Assembly (NCBI RefSeq): GCF_900169565.1
Contig: NZ_LT828648.1
Coordinates: forward strand, 3,818,501 to 3,882,500
Reading direction: 5' to 3'
From: Nitrospira japonica
GTDB lineage: Bacteria; Nitrospirota; Nitrospiria; Nitrospirales; Nitrospiraceae
DNA: 64,000 nt
Shown one piece after another: positions 53,222 to 63,499 of the stretch. The notes under the pieces were generated by a model. It was not told the origin of the DNA. It ran no database searches and saw nothing but the letters and a program-made list of their open reading frames with translations. Made by a program: the position numbers and the translations under genes. Each line of letters starts with the position of its first letter. Positions within the stretch are counted from its first letter, which is position 1.

Positions 53222-54349
53222 TCACGCCCCCTCAATCACTTCAATGTTTGAGCGGGGAACCACCGCTCGCGTTCCATCGGAAAACTTGACCTCGAGCACC
53301 CGGACTTCGCTCTCCGTCGGAATCTTCCGCAAATCATGCGGCAACGCCGACACCTCGCTGATCCGACCGAAGAACGGGTCACGGATGATGCGAACCGAAT
53401 CGCCCAACCGAACGCCTTCCCGCTGGTGGCCACGACCGGCAGCCGTCACAGCAGGCCCTCTGTACGGCACGACGATTTCCGGTCTGATGACGCCGGCTCG
53501 AATCTGTGTCGCTCCCGAAATCGCCGCTCGCTGTCCCACGTGAGCGGACAGGAGGTTGAAGGTTTTTGCGGCCATGGGAATGGCGCCGAATCCTTCGGTC
53601 AGGATCAAGGTGAACCCGACTTGCTCCGTACCTGTGATCGCGACACCGAGGTCGTAGCCGAGGAGTTCACGCAAGTCCTTATCATGAATGCCGCCGACTA
53701 CCAAGCCGGCCACGCCGATTTCCTTCGCCTTGGCCATCGTGCCGGAGGAAAGAAAAGACCCGCCGACGACGATCTTCCCCTTCACGGCAGCAGTCAGGTG
53801 CGCCGGGAGCAGCGGCTCGTCCGGCGATCCGACCGCCACAATAATTTCGCCCCACGTCTCACCGCCGATCCCGAAGATGCCTTGCACCAGCGCGCAATCG
53901 GCTTCGACCACGACGCCCTGATGAGGAATGACTTCCGCGATGGCGCCATCCACATACGCAAGCAGATCCAGGATACGCGGGGGCTCGCGCAGGAGCACTT
54001 GCCCCGTGATACTGGACACGGATTCGATGGTTCCCGCCACGGGCGACCGGATCTCCGTCTTGAACCACTTGATGAGCGGTTTGTTCTCTGCCAGGATTTC
54101 GTCCTTTTGAACGGCTTCCCCTTCCCGTTTGACCAAATACTCTTTGATTTCACCCGGAGCCACGCTGAGTTGATTCGCGAGATTGACCGGATACACTTTC
54201 CCCGGCAGCTGAGCGCGGGCTACGGCCTGATCGCATCGGACATTGCCGCCGGCATGAACCAAGACCTCACCGGCCAAAGGCAACAGTCGACGGCGACGAA
54301 TGACCGTGCGGTCGGTAACGGTAAGGCCTGGTGTATAGCTATGCGCCAT
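53222..54349 (-). CDS. Barrel/swivel-domain protein with KOW-like C-terminus, function unknown
   Basis: 375 residues without membrane helices. The first third contains a lipoyl/biotinyl-like hammerhead (KEYLVKREGEAVQKDEILAE ... SPVAGTIESVSS). The middle is rich in Gly/Val repeats (VAGLVVGGIHDKDLRELLG). The C-terminal part has a KOW-like beta motif (LGDSVRIIRDPFFGRISEVS). No catalytic residues are evident; the lipoyl-attachment lysine is not recognisable. It may bridge cytoplasmic GlmL-like protein and membrane parts of the same operon. Confidence 0.65.
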   Translation of the reverse strand: MAHSYTPGLTVTDRTVIRRRRLLPLAGEVLVHAGGNVRCDQAVARAQLPGKVYPVNLANQLSVAPGEIKEYLVKREGEAVQKDEILAENKPLIKWFKTEIRSPVAGTIESVSSITGQVLLREPPRILDLLAYVDGAIAEVIPHQGVVVEADCALVQGIFGIGGETWGEIIVAVGSPDEPLLPAHLTAAVKGKIVVGGSFLSSGTMAKAKEIGVAGLVVGGIHDKDLRELLGYDLGVAITGTEQVGFTLILTEGFGAIPMAAKTFNLLSAHVGQRAAISGATQIRAGVIRPEIVVPYRGPAVTAAGRGHQREGVRLGDSVRIIRDPFFGRISEVSALPHDLRKIPTESEVRVLEVKFSDGTRAVVPRSNIEVIEGA

Positions 54350-54417
54350 GAGAGGGAATTGTAAGTTACGATTTCCCGGACAACAAAAAACTCAACATTC
54401 CTGCCTCGACATTATTC

Positions 54418-56262
54418 CTAACTCGCCGCCGGGTATAGCCCGACCGCATCGAACCATTTCTTGAGTGAGGCGATCCGTGCCCCCTGCTCTTCGGCGAGTT
54501 GCAGAGGGCGGCCACGGCCGTCCAACAACAGCCCGACGACACCGCCTTGCACCTTCCGTGTGAGGGTCACCCCAATTCCTGCACCCGCATTCACGTGCTT
54601 GGCCGGCTCGACGGTGATCGTCGCCGATTTGCCTGGTTCCAACGGGTAGAGCGTCAGATCGCCGAATCTCAGACGATCTCTGACGGTCTTGCCGTCCGGA
54701 AATACAATCTCATAGCTGGCGCTAACCTCGCCGTCCTTTCCCTGTCCGATCGGCGCGATACACGTTCCCAGATAGATCATGCAGTCACGGACGAATACAT
54801 CCGTCGCCGCTTTCTCGTTGATCGTCGAAAGCACACCCAAGTGAGGCATCATGAATATGCTGTCCACGGATAGAGCGGTAACGCCGAGGGGTTCGTAGGC
54901 ATCCACCATCATCAACATCGATTGGATGCGACGAGGGGCATGGGACAAGATGCCGCCACTGCCGACGATCAGATCAAGCTGCAGCATGTCGATCAGGGTT
55001 TTCCCGGAGGCCTGCTGTTCGAACATATCGGAGATCATCCGTTCCTGCTGCACGCCTTTCAGACCGCTCGCCAGAGACTTGTGATGGATCAGCGCCAACC
55101 TGAGCGCCTCCCGCGCAATCGCCTGTTCGATCTGCAACTCATCGAGCGTCTGCGGGATGGTCGTCGGCCGGATCATCTTGTTCTTGATGCGGTTGCGGAT
55201 GGTCTGCTCGTCGATCGTGAAGGGAACCCAGCGCATGATATTAGGCAGGCCAGCCTCAGCCAATACGTTCGAGATGCTATACGACATTCCAAGATTTGCA
55301 CTGACAGTTCGATTGAATACTCCCTTGAATATCGAGAACACGTCCGTCGTGGCGCCCCCGATGTCCACGCCGATGAGATTGAGCCCTTCCCGTTTCGCAA
55401 TTGTCTCCATGATGACGCCGACCGCCGCGGGTGTCGGCATGATCGGAGCGCCCGTCATCTCCATGAGCTTCCTGTACCCCGGTGCCTGCTGCATGACGTG
55501 CTCCAAGAACAAGTCATGAATCTTGTCGCGCGCCGGCGCGAGATTTTCTTTTTCCAAGACCGGCCTGATGTTGTCCGTGATTTCCAACGCGGCCTTCTCT
55601 CCCAAGATACGTTGTACCTGGGGGCGAGCATCCTTGTTTCCCGCAAAAATCAAGGGCAGTTTGTAGGTCGCGCCGAATCGAGGACGCGGTTCGGCGGCGG
55701 ACACATATTCGGCCATCTCGACGACATGAGTGACGGCGCCGCCGTCCGTTCCTCCGGACATCAGGATCATGTCCGGCCTCATGGATCGGATCCGCTCGAT
55801 TTTTTCGTGCGGCAGACGCCCGTCGTTGGAGGCCAGGACATCGATGACGATCGCGCCGGCGCCGAGCGCGGCCCGTTGCGCGCTTTCCCCAGTCATGCTC
55901 TGTACGACTCCCGTGACCATCATCTGCAAGCCGCCGCCGGCGCTGCTGGTGGAAATGTAGATGTCGACGCCTGTCATGGGATCGCCTTGGCCGGCGCGAT
56001 TGGGTGTCACGATCTTTTCACCGTCGAGAATCTTTCGTCCGGACAGTTCTTCGATCTCGGCGATTGCGTTCAGGACTCCTCGCGTAACGTCCTCAAACGG
56101 CGCTTCGACGGTCGTCGGCGCTTCGCCGCGATACGTCTGCCGATATTCTTCGCCCACCTTTTCGATGAGAATGGCCTTGGTCGTCGTGCTCCCGCAGTCG
56201 GTCGCGACGATCACGTTCAGCGGATGGTCGAATTGGACTGGACTCGAGGGAGAAGACGTCAT
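54418..56262 (-). CDS. GlmL/MutL-type protein (glutamate mutase L family, actin/hydantoinase-like ATPase fold)
   Basis: 614 residues. N-terminal phosphate-binding loop DCGSTTTKAILIEK (about 21-34) and a second DIGGATTDVFSI (about 290-301) mark the actin/Hsp70-like ATPase fold. Family members are named for genes beside B12-dependent glutamate mutase, but no mutase subunit gene occurs here. The ATG overlaps the stop of the small gene upstream. The best reading is an ATP-driven or nucleotide-sensing partner of the membrane proteins downstream. Confidence 0.82.
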   Translation of the reverse strand: MTSSPSSPVQFDHPLNVIVATDCGSTTTKAILIEKVGEEYRQTYRGEAPTTVEAPFEDVTRGVLNAIAEIEELSGRKILDGEKIVTPNRAGQGDPMTGVDIYISTSSAGGGLQMMVTGVVQSMTGESAQRAALGAGAIVIDVLASNDGRLPHEKIERIRSMRPDMILMSGGTDGGAVTHVVEMAEYVSAAEPRPRFGATYKLPLIFAGNKDARPQVQRILGEKAALEITDNIRPVLEKENLAPARDKIHDLFLEHVMQQAPGYRKLMEMTGAPIMPTPAAVGVIMETIAKREGLNLIGVDIGGATTDVFSIFKGVFNRTVSANLGMSYSISNVLAEAGLPNIMRWVPFTIDEQTIRNRIKNKMIRPTTIPQTLDELQIEQAIAREALRLALIHHKSLASGLKGVQQERMISDMFEQQASGKTLIDMLQLDLIVGSGGILSHAPRRIQSMLMMVDAYEPLGVTALSVDSIFMMPHLGVLSTINEKAATDVFVRDCMIYLGTCIAPIGQGKDGEVSASYEIVFPDGKTVRDRLRFGDLTLYPLEPGKSATITVEPAKHVNAGAGIGVTLTRKVQGGVVGLLLDGRGRPLQLAEEQGARIASLKKWFDAVGLYPAAS

Positions 56263-56630
56263 TGAGCCGGCACCCTCTTGGCAGCGGATTTCGCGTCAAT
56301 GAGGGTGATGAGGCGAGAGAGCGAGTCGCGGCGCTCGAGCAACCGCGCTATCTGTTCGACTTCCTTGGGGTCAAAGGCACATTCGACGATCGGCGTGAGA
56401 AAGTGAAGCGCTTGGCTGCCCAGAAAATTCATCGGCCCCATGGATTCCAGGAAAACCGTGGTGGGGGCCGCCATGCCGCGTCGCACAACCGCGTCGGCCA
56501 TGCGCTCCATCAATTGGAGGTCGTCGAGGGAGAGGAGTGGCTCCTCCGGCTGCACCGCAAACGCATGCTGCAGTCCCGTGCGCAATTCCCGAAGTCTCTT
56601 GGCGAGATGTTCCTTGGATAAGGAGCGCAT
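56259..56630 (-). CDS. Small helical protein, first gene of the GlmL operon
   Basis: 123 residues, predicted mainly helical (LAKRLRELRTGLQHAFAVQP, LQLMERMADAVVRRGMAAPT, FDPKEVEQIARLLERRDSLS). No family is recognised. The stop overlaps the GlmL-like start as ATGA, so translation is coupled and a stoichiometric partner role is plausible. Confidence 0.65.
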   Translation of the reverse strand: MRSLSKEHLAKRLRELRTGLQHAFAVQPEEPLLSLDDLQLMERMADAVVRRGMAAPTTVFLESMGPMNFLGSQALHFLTPIVECAFDPKEVEQIARLLERRDSLSRLITLIDAKSAAKRVPAQ

Positions 56631-56799
56631 AACCGCAGGGTAAACCAGGCTAAAATCGAAGTTGCCTGCATTATATTGGCGAGAGAAATGGGAGTCAATT
56701 CACACGGCAATGCTGAGACGTTTCTCCCCGTTCTGTTTAGGCATTGCGTGCTGCGCGGCGGAATTATTGATACGACTGGCCTCGCCGAGAGTTGCTAAA

Positions 56800-57411
56800 T
56801 TAGGCAAGCGCTTTCTTTTCCCCGATCTTACTTTCCGTTCCCTTCCACAGCCGCATGATATTGTCTTTGTGCCTGATCCAGATCAGAACGCTGACGATAA
56901 TGGCAAAGATAAGGAATTCCTGCCGCTGCTCATTGACGATTGCCACGACCGGAAATACCCCGAACGCGGCCAGCGCGCCTCCGGACGAGTACCGCCAAAT
57001 CGCCACCGCCCCCAGCCAGATGAGAAGCAGGAGCAACCCCATCGAGGGTGACAGGCCCAATACAGATCCCAACGCCGTCGCCACCCCCTTGCCGCCCCTA
57101 AAATTGAGAAAGGGGGAGATCATGTGGCCGATGATCGGAGACAGGGCCACGAGCATGATGTAGGACTCCACGGTCAGCCACTGCATCGCCCCCCATCCCA
57201 TCACCCACCCTTTTCCCAAGTCGCCCAGGAGCGTGAGGATGCCGGCCTTCGCGCCGGAGACGCGCAGGACATTGGTGAACCCCACGTTCTTGCTTCCCAC
57301 CGTGCGGGGATCCGGCAATGAAAGGGCCTGGGACACCACCACCCCAAAAGGGATGGCCCCCAACACATAACCGAACGCTGCCATCAGCGCACAGAGGAGT
57401 TCTTCTGCCAT
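56800..57411 (-). CDS. plsY: Glycerol-3-phosphate acyltransferase PlsY
   Basis: 203 residues with five to six membrane helices. It carries the PlsY motifs GSKNVGFTNVLRVSG (about 38-52) and GGKGVATALG (about 105-114). It uses acyl-phosphate to acylate glycerol-3-phosphate, the first step of phospholipid synthesis, at the inner membrane. The next gene upstream on the strand, pgsA, ends 43 bases away, so two phospholipid genes sit together. Confidence 0.92.
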   Translation of the reverse strand: MAEELLCALMAAFGYVLGAIPFGVVVSQALSLPDPRTVGSKNVGFTNVLRVSGAKAGILTLLGDLGKGWVMGWGAMQWLTVESYIMLVALSPIIGHMISPFLNFRGGKGVATALGSVLGLSPSMGLLLLLIWLGAVAIWRYSSGGALAAFGVFPVVAIVNEQRQEFLIFAIIVSVLIWIRHKDNIMRLWKGTESKIGEKKALA

Positions 57412-57454
57412 GAGTCGGGGATGATGAAGGAGGTGCGCATGAATCGAACTACCG

Positions 57455-58051
57455 CTAAAGCCCTTTGGCGACGATTTGCTTCCAAAAACTCAGGACATAC
57501 TGTCCGCCTGACACATAGCCCAACACCAGCGAAAGATACAGCGTGACGATCCCGGCCAGATGGAGATTGCCCCATTCTGAAACCTCGGTACCCTCTAAAA
57601 TCAGCATTGTGATCGCCACGACCTGAAGAGCCATCTTGTATTTTCCGGTGGTCTCCGCACTGATGATCATCCCTTCGCCTGCCGCGATGGCGCGAATGCC
57701 CGTCACGGCCACTTCTCGGGCGATGACCAAAATGGCCACGAGTGCGCTGACGCGGTCCACGTTGACGAGCAGGATCAGTGCGGACAGCACGAGCAATTTG
57801 TCGGCAATGGGATCCAGCAATTTCCCCAGCCTGGTGATCTGTCCGGTCCTGCGCGCCACATAGCCGTCCAGCAAGTCAGTCATCGCAGCCACGACAAAGA
57901 TCACCGCTGCGCTGAGAGACCGGTCCTCAGTCGGTGTGATGAACAGGATGACGAAGACGGGAATCAACAGGATACGGAACAATGTGATGACATTCGGCAG
58001 GTTGAGGGACTCCTGTCCGACAGATCTCCACATTTCCAGAACACGATTCAT
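57455..58051 (-). CDS. pgsA: CDP-diacylglycerol--glycerol-3-phosphate 3-phosphatidyltransferase
   Basis: 198 residues from MNRVLEMWRSVGQESLNLPN. A frame to 58177 adds 42 unlikely residues. The CDP-alcohol phosphotransferase motif is complete: TDLLDGYVARRTGQITRLGK then LLDPIADK (D..DG..AR...G...D...D). It makes phosphatidylglycerol-phosphate in the inner membrane. About six helices are visible, the usual number. Confidence 0.92.
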   Translation of the reverse strand: MNRVLEMWRSVGQESLNLPNVITLFRILLIPVFVILFITPTEDRSLSAAVIFVVAAMTDLLDGYVARRTGQITRLGKLLDPIADKLLVLSALILLVNVDRVSALVAILVIAREVAVTGIRAIAAGEGMIISAETTGKYKMALQVVAITMLILEGTEVSEWGNLHLAGIVTLYLSLVLGYVSGGQYVLSFWKQIVAKGL

Positions 58052-58192
58052 CGTTCGGTATTCCGTGAAAACGGCTTTCCTATTGAAACCTGTTGAACCC
58101 TGCGGCCGCGCGACCGCAACTGACCGCTTCGACTTCTGACGGTATGCCGGCACGGACGATGCCGGCACACTCATCAAGCCCGCTGGAACCGG

Positions 58193-59221
58193 TTATACAA
58201 TGCCGTTCTTCAGCAAATCATGCAAATGAATCACGCCGACGATCTTCCGGGGCCCCTCGGTCACGATCAGGGTCGTGATCGAATGTCGCTCCATGATTTC
58301 CACCGCTTTGGCGGCCAGATCGTCCGGCCTAATCGATTTAGGATTCCGGGAAGCCAGTTCACCCGCCGTGGCCTTTAAAAAGTCTCCCCCTCGCTGAATG
58401 AATCTCCGCAAGTCACCGTCCGTAATGACGCCGCTGAGCGCACCGGTGCGATCGACCACGGTGGTCATCCCGAGCTTCTTGGCCGTCATTTCCAGCATGG
58501 CCGTCGTGCCGGTGACCGATTCCTCCACCGTGGGCACGTCGGAGCCCGCATGCATGAGATCCTTGACGCGAACGAGCAAGCGGCGGCCGAGCGCGCCGCC
58601 CGGATGAAACTGCGCATAATCTTCTTCCTTGAATCCTCTCTTTTGCAGCAGGGCGAGAGCCAGGGCATCACCCAGCGCCAGCGTGGCCGTCGTACTGGCG
58701 GTCGGCGCAAGCCCCAGCGGACAGGCTTCTTCGGATACAGAAACGTCTAACACCACATCGCTGTGCTTGGCCAACGTCGAGTCAGGACGTCCCGTCATGG
58801 CCACGACGGGAATACCCATACGCTCCAGATACGGCAGCAATTGGATGAGTTCCTGGGCTTCTCCGCTGTTCGAGATGGCCACAACCACATCCTGCCTGCC
58901 GACCATACCGAGATCGCCGTGAAGGCCTTCCGCCGGATGGACAAAGAAGGCGGGAGTACCGGTGCTGGCCATGGTCGCGGCGATTTTCTGGCCTACAAGC
59001 CCCGACTTTCCCATGCCGGACACGACGACCTTCCCTTTGCAGCCATACAACAAGTCGACGGCCTGTACGAATCGATCATCCAGACGATCGATCAACGCTT
59101 GAACCGCACGTGCTTCGATCCCGAGCACCCGCTTGCCTTCGAGCAAACTTCCGCCTGTTCCCTTGGCGGACACGCCCGGCCTGGAAGGACGGCTTACTTT
59201 GCTGGATTTGCTGCGTCGCAT
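58193..59221 (-). CDS. kdsD: Arabinose-5-phosphate isomerase (Kdo pathway)
   Basis: 342 residues: SIS isomerase domain (about 40-180, [40 protein letters not shown]) and two CBS domains (about 218-340). It converts ribulose-5-phosphate to arabinose-5-phosphate, the precursor of Kdo. Its start overlaps the kdsA end by 28 bases. With kdsA and kdsB nearby, all three early Kdo steps except the phosphatase are here. Confidence 0.93.
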   Translation of the reverse strand: MRRSKSSKVSRPSRPGVSAKGTGGSLLEGKRVLGIEARAVQALIDRLDDRFVQAVDLLYGCKGKVVVSGMGKSGLVGQKIAATMASTGTPAFFVHPAEGLHGDLGMVGRQDVVVAISNSGEAQELIQLLPYLERMGIPVVAMTGRPDSTLAKHSDVVLDVSVSEEACPLGLAPTASTTATLALGDALALALLQKRGFKEEDYAQFHPGGALGRRLLVRVKDLMHAGSDVPTVEESVTGTTAMLEMTAKKLGMTTVVDRTGALSGVITDGDLRRFIQRGGDFLKATAGELASRNPKSIRPDDLAAKAVEIMERHSITTLIVTEGPRKIVGVIHLHDLLKNGIV

Positions 59222-60021
59222 ATCCGCATCACGCGCTCGAGGAGCGCTTTCAGTTGATGGAGCGGGACCATATTCGGCCCATCGGACAGGGCATGATCAG
59301 GATCCGGGTGCACTTCCATGAAGAACCCGTCCACGCCGGCGCCCGCGGCGGCGCAGGCCAGTGGTTCCACGAATTCCCGCTGACCGCTGGATTTGGTTCC
59401 TCCTCCACCCGGAAGCTGCACGCTGTGCGTGGCATCGAAGACAACCGGGTAGCCGAAGCTGCGCAGAATGGGAAAGGACCGCATGTCGACGACCAGATTA
59501 TTGTACCCGAACGATGAACCCCGCTCCGTAAGCACAATTCTGGCATTGCCGCACTCTTCCAGCTTCTTCACCGCGTTACCCATTTCCGGAGGAGACAGGA
59601 ACTGCCCTTTTTTGACGTTGACCACCTTTCCGGTTTTGGCGGCAGCGATGAGCAGATCTGTTTGCCGGCAGAGAAACGCCGGAATCTGGAGTACGTCGAC
59701 GACGGTACCCGCCTCTGTCGCATCGGATTCAGTATGGACGTCGGTCAAAACCGCGACCCCCACTTCCCGTTTGACCTTGGCGAGCACCTCGAGTCCCTTC
59801 TTGATCCCCGGCCCGCGAAACGAATGGATGGACGTTCGATTCGCTTTGTCGTAGGAGGATTTGAAGACATAGGGCATGCCGAGGGCTCGGGCAATTTCGG
59901 CGATGCGTCCGGCCGTGTCCAGCACCAACTGCTCGTTTTCGATGACGCAAGGCCCCGCGATCAGGAAGGGCGGCTGTCCCCGCCCGACTTTGAAGGCGCC
60001 GATGTCGACGACGTGAGCCAT
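59194..60021 (-). CDS. kdsA: 3-deoxy-8-phosphooctulonate synthase
   Basis: 275 residues, the usual length. It shows [30 protein letters not shown] and the [11 protein letters not shown] end motif. The enzyme joins phosphoenolpyruvate and arabinose-5-phosphate to Kdo-8-phosphate. The metal-ligand cysteine position near the N-terminus of metal-dependent types (CGPC context) is not clear: here the text is [10 protein letters not shown], so metal dependence needs alignment. It follows pyrG with a one-base gap. Confidence 0.95.
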   Translation of the reverse strand: MAHVVDIGAFKVGRGQPPFLIAGPCVIENEQLVLDTAGRIAEIARALGMPYVFKSSYDKANRTSIHSFRGPGIKKGLEVLAKVKREVGVAVLTDVHTESDATEAGTVVDVLQIPAFLCRQTDLLIAAAKTGKVVNVKKGQFLSPPEMGNAVKKLEECGNARIVLTERGSSFGYNNLVVDMRSFPILRSFGYPVVFDATHSVQLPGGGGTKSSGQREFVEPLACAAAGAGVDGFFMEVHPDPDHALSDGPNMVPLHQLKALLERVMRICDAANPAK

Positions 60022-60022
60022 G

Positions 60023-61624
60023 TCAATGTCCGAGTTTGCCGCGCAAGGCGGCCCCGACGAACCCGCTGAACAAGGGATGAGGCCGGTGCGGACGCGAATT
60101 GTATTCCGGATGGAACTGCGTGGCGAGAAACCAGGGGTGATTCTTCAACTCGACGATCTCCACCAAACGTCCGTCCGGCGACAGTCCGCTCAAGACCAAC
60201 CCCTTGGCCGTCAACTGCTCCCGATAGGCGTTGTTGAACTCGTATCGATGGCGATGACGCTCGGGCACCTCGCTGATCCCATACATCTTCTGCGCGAGCG
60301 TCCCTTCACCCAGCCTGCACAGGTACGCACCCAACCGCATCGTGCCTCCCTTTTCGCTGACCGACTGCTGATCCAGCATCAGATGGATCACCGGATGCGG
60401 CGAGCGCTCGTCGAATTCAGCACTGTTGGCACCGGCCAACCCGGCCACATGACGCGCGAACTCAATGGTGGCGCACTGCATGCCCAAACAAAGCCCCAGG
60501 AACGGAACCTGCCGTTCCCTCGCATAACGGATCGTGATGATCTTTCCTTCAATTCCACGCGAGCCGAATCCACCAGGAATGAGGATCCCGTCTGCTTCGC
60601 GCAAGATACGTTCCGTCCCTTGCCGCTCTACGTCCTCTGACTCGATCCAGTCGATGTTGACCTTGGTTTCGTGATCGATTCCTCCGTGCACCAGGGCTTC
60701 GGCCAGACTCTTATAGCATTCCTTCAGTCCGGCGTACTTCCCGACGAGCGCAATGGACACTTCATGCTTGGGATGCTTGATCTTTTGCACCATGGCATCC
60801 CATTCGCGAAGATTCGGCGGGCCCGTTTCCAGCTTGAGCTGCTTGACGATCAACTCGTCCAGTCCTTCCTTTCGGAAGACGATCGGCACTTCATAGATCG
60901 TCTCGACGTCCTTGGCCGTAATGACCGCATCTTTTTCGACGTTGCAGAACATCGCGATCTTGCCCTTCAGTTCGGGCGGCAGGTAGCGATCCGTCCGGCA
61001 GAGCAGGATGTTGGGCTGGATGCCGATTTCCCGCAGTTTGTTGACGGAATGTTGAGTCGGTTTCGTCTTGAGTTCTCCGGCGGCCCCGATGTACGGCACC
61101 AGCGTGAGATGTACGTACAGGACGTTCTCACGGCCGACGTCGTACGGCATCTGACGAATGGCCTCGAGAAACGGGAGGCTTTCGATGTCTCCGACCGTGC
61201 CGCCGATCTCGACGATCGTCACGTCCATACCCGTCGAAATGCGCATGATGCATTGCTTGATCTCGTCCGTGACGTGCGGCACGACTTGCACCGTCCCGCC
61301 AAGATAGTCGCCCCGTCGTTCCTTGGTGATGACGGAATTGTAGATGCGCCCGGTCGTATAGTTGTTCTCCTTGTTCAAGGTCAACGACGTGTACCGTTCG
61401 TAATGGCCGAGATCCAGATCGGTTTCGGCTCCGTCGTCGGTCACGAACACTTCGCCGTGCTGATACGGGTTCATCGTCCCCGGATCGACATTGATGTAGG
61501 GATCCAACTTCAAAAAGGTGATCTTGAGGCCGCGGCTTTCGAGCAGGTTGCCGATCGACGCCGAAGCCAATCCCTTCCCGAGGGAAGAGACCACACCGCC
61601 GGTGACGAAAATGAACTTGCTCAT
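60023..61624 (-). CDS. pyrG: CTP synthase
   Basis: 533 residues from [20 protein letters not shown]; a frame to 61879 runs back into kdsB and is discarded. The N-terminal synthase domain shows the P-loop-like start and [15 protein letters not shown]. The C-terminal glutamine amidotransferase domain has the GLCLGMQ cysteine site and a final HPEYNSRP with the catalytic His-Glu. It makes CTP, used by KdsB next door and by phospholipid synthesis. Confidence 0.96.
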   Translation of the reverse strand: MSKFIFVTGGVVSSLGKGLASASIGNLLESRGLKITFLKLDPYINVDPGTMNPYQHGEVFVTDDGAETDLDLGHYERYTSLTLNKENNYTTGRIYNSVITKERRGDYLGGTVQVVPHVTDEIKQCIMRISTGMDVTIVEIGGTVGDIESLPFLEAIRQMPYDVGRENVLYVHLTLVPYIGAAGELKTKPTQHSVNKLREIGIQPNILLCRTDRYLPPELKGKIAMFCNVEKDAVITAKDVETIYEVPIVFRKEGLDELIVKQLKLETGPPNLREWDAMVQKIKHPKHEVSIALVGKYAGLKECYKSLAEALVHGGIDHETKVNIDWIESEDVERQGTERILREADGILIPGGFGSRGIEGKIITIRYARERQVPFLGLCLGMQCATIEFARHVAGLAGANSAEFDERSPHPVIHLMLDQQSVSEKGGTMRLGAYLCRLGEGTLAQKMYGISEVPERHRHRYEFNNAYREQLTAKGLVLSGLSPDGRLVEIVELKNHPWFLATQFHPEYNSRPHRPHPLFSGFVGAALRGKLGH

Positions 61625-61664
61625 GGGCACCCCCGTTGGTCCGATCTTGATGCGCGCGACGCTC

Positions 61665-62465
61665 TCATCGAGCCGACACCGTCCCGCCAATCGGTGAATC
61701 TTGCTTCCGTGACTCGTGCCGCCGCAACTTGTCCGCCACCTCCGCGGCATCCTCCGGCGTATCGACCCGCAGCGAACGATGCGACGTGTCCCAGACGCGA
61801 ATCCGCATCCCTTGTTGAAGCGCGCGAAGCTGTTCGAGCTTCTCGGCATCCTCGAGCTGACCCGTGGGCCACGAGGCAAATCTCAACAGCGCCTCGCGAC
61901 GATAGATGTATAGACCAAGATGCAGGTAATGCAATCCGCCCACGACTTGTCCTCGAATGCCGTCGCGCACGAGCGGGATGGGAGCCCTGGAGAAATACAA
62001 TGCATGGCCGTCCGAATCCGTCACCACCTTGACCGCCGCGGGATTGTCGAGCGCCTCGTCGGTGCCCATCGCGCGTTTCAAGGTACCCATCTCCGCATCG
62101 CAGCCGAGAAAGGAATCGATCAGATCTTTGAGAAGCGCCGGAGTCTCGGGAATCTCGTCTCCCTGCAGATTGAGAAAATACTCGCCGGATACCGTCCGCG
62201 CCACGGCGGCTACCCGGTCTGTACCGGTCCGATAATCGCCCGTAACCATGGCCACGCGGCCACCGAACCGCTCGACCGTTTCCCGGATCCGTTCATCATC
62301 CGTCGCAACAAGCACCTCCGTGACCGAGCGGCAAGAAGCCGCCTGCTCGTAGACATGCTGGATCAGCGGCTTTTGTCCCAACTTGACCAGCGGTTTCCCG
62401 GGAAACCGCGACGAGCCGTACCGTGCGGGGATGACGACCATGACTTGAGGCTTCATGCCGGTCAT
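61665..62465 (-). CDS. kdsB: 3-deoxy-manno-octulosonate cytidylyltransferase
   Basis: 266 residues with the nucleotidyltransferase signature [17 protein letters not shown] near the start and [11 protein letters not shown] for the metal site. It activates Kdo with CTP for lipopolysaccharide. The ATG overlaps the stop of the kinase gene before it; an ATG three codons later is also possible. The 40-base gap to pyrG suggests co-transcription. Confidence 0.94.
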   Translation of the reverse strand: MTGMKPQVMVVIPARYGSSRFPGKPLVKLGQKPLIQHVYEQAASCRSVTEVLVATDDERIRETVERFGGRVAMVTGDYRTGTDRVAAVARTVSGEYFLNLQGDEIPETPALLKDLIDSFLGCDAEMGTLKRAMGTDEALDNPAAVKVVTDSDGHALYFSRAPIPLVRDGIRGQVVGGLHYLHLGLYIYRREALLRFASWPTGQLEDAEKLEQLRALQQGMRIRVWDTSHRSLRVDTPEDAAEVADKLRRHESRKQDSPIGGTVSAR

Positions 62466-63499
62466 CCTTCCAATGCCTCAGTCAGTTGCTTTGCGGTGAC
62501 CGTCGCCGTGCCGACCATGCCGACGACGACGCCGGCAGCCTGATTAGCCAACGATGCGGCTTCGCGCATGGACGCGCCGGTCGACAGGGCGAGGGCCATG
62601 GTGCCGACCACGGTATCGCCGGCTCCGGTGACGTCATAGACCTGGCGAGCGCGGGTTGGAATGTGCCATGACACGCCGTCGGCTTCGAACAGGCTCATAC
62701 CTCGCTCGCCCCTCGTGACCAGAACCGACTGGCATCCGAGCCGCTGACGGATGATCGATCCGGCCTCCTGGATGACCTGATCATCGTCACCATGCAGGCC
62801 GGCGGCCTGCGTCGCTTCGAGATGGTTCGGCGTGATCACCGTGACACCTTTGTAATAGCTGAAGTGTTCCACCTTCGGATCCACGATAATGGGAACCTGT
62901 CTGAGAGCCGCGAGCCTGGTCAGTTCCGACATCAACGTGGCGGTGACGACACCTTTGCAATAATCGGACACCACGAGACACGACAGTTCGCGCAGACGGG
63001 ATTCCACATACCGAAGAATGCGCTTCTGCAACACCGGTTTCAACTCGCCCCGCCGCTCCAAGTCATAACGAACGACCTGCTGATTGTGCGCGATGACACG
63101 GGATTTTCTGGTGGTCGGCCGATCGTGATCAATCACCACTCCGCCTCGGCCGGAACGCTTCGTACCTAATTCCTTCAGCAGCATCCGTCCGGTTTCATCC
63201 TGACCGATTGCACCGCACAGGTCGGCCTTGCCTCCGAGCGCCAGGATGTTGTTGAAGACGTTGGCGGCTCCGCCGAGCCTCATGGACTCGGATTCCACGT
63301 GCACCACCGGCACCGGCGCCTCCGGAGAAATTCGGCTGACTCGTCCCCAGATGTAATGATCGAGAATCAGATCGCCGATGACGAGGACAGATGCCTGAGG
63401 AAACCTCTGAATGTAACGGCGAAGGCCGCCGTTGGATATTCCTTCCACCCGTCCAGAAGCCTCGGATTTCGCCGTGGAGGATCGAGGAGACCTGCTCAT
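62462..63499 (-). CDS. Heptose-7-phosphate kinase (HldE kinase domain / RfaE1)
   Basis: 345 residues from MSRSPRSSTAKSEASG, whose ATG overlaps the lepB stop; longer frames to 63619 are lepB read-through. The PfkB-family sugar kinase fold shows LVIGDLILDHYIWGRVSRIS, the RLGGAANVFNNILALGG signature and the catalytic DVTGAGDTVVG. It phosphorylates D-glycero-D-manno-heptose-7-phosphate for ADP-heptose. The adenylyltransferase domain of full HldE is absent, so a separate protein must do that step. Confidence 0.92.
   Translation of the reverse strand: MSRSPRSSTAKSEASGRVEGISNGGLRRYIQRFPQASVLVIGDLILDHYIWGRVSRISPEAPVPVVHVESESMRLGGAANVFNNILALGGKADLCGAIGQDETGRMLLKELGTKRSGRGGVVIDHDRPTTRKSRVIAHNQQVVRYDLERRGELKPVLQKRILRYVESRLRELSCLVVSDYCKGVVTATLMSELTRLAALRQVPIIVDPKVEHFSYYKGVTVITPNHLEATQAAGLHGDDDQVIQEAGSIIRQRLGCQSVLVTRGERGMSLFEADGVSWHIPTRARQVYDVTGAGDTVVGTMALALSTGASMREAASLANQAAGVVVGMVGTATVTAKQLTEALEG

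Noticed and set aside
61625-61879. N-terminal extension of CTP synthase
   Set aside because: The extension is arginine-rich, overlaps kdsB and precedes the universal [10 protein letters not shown] start.
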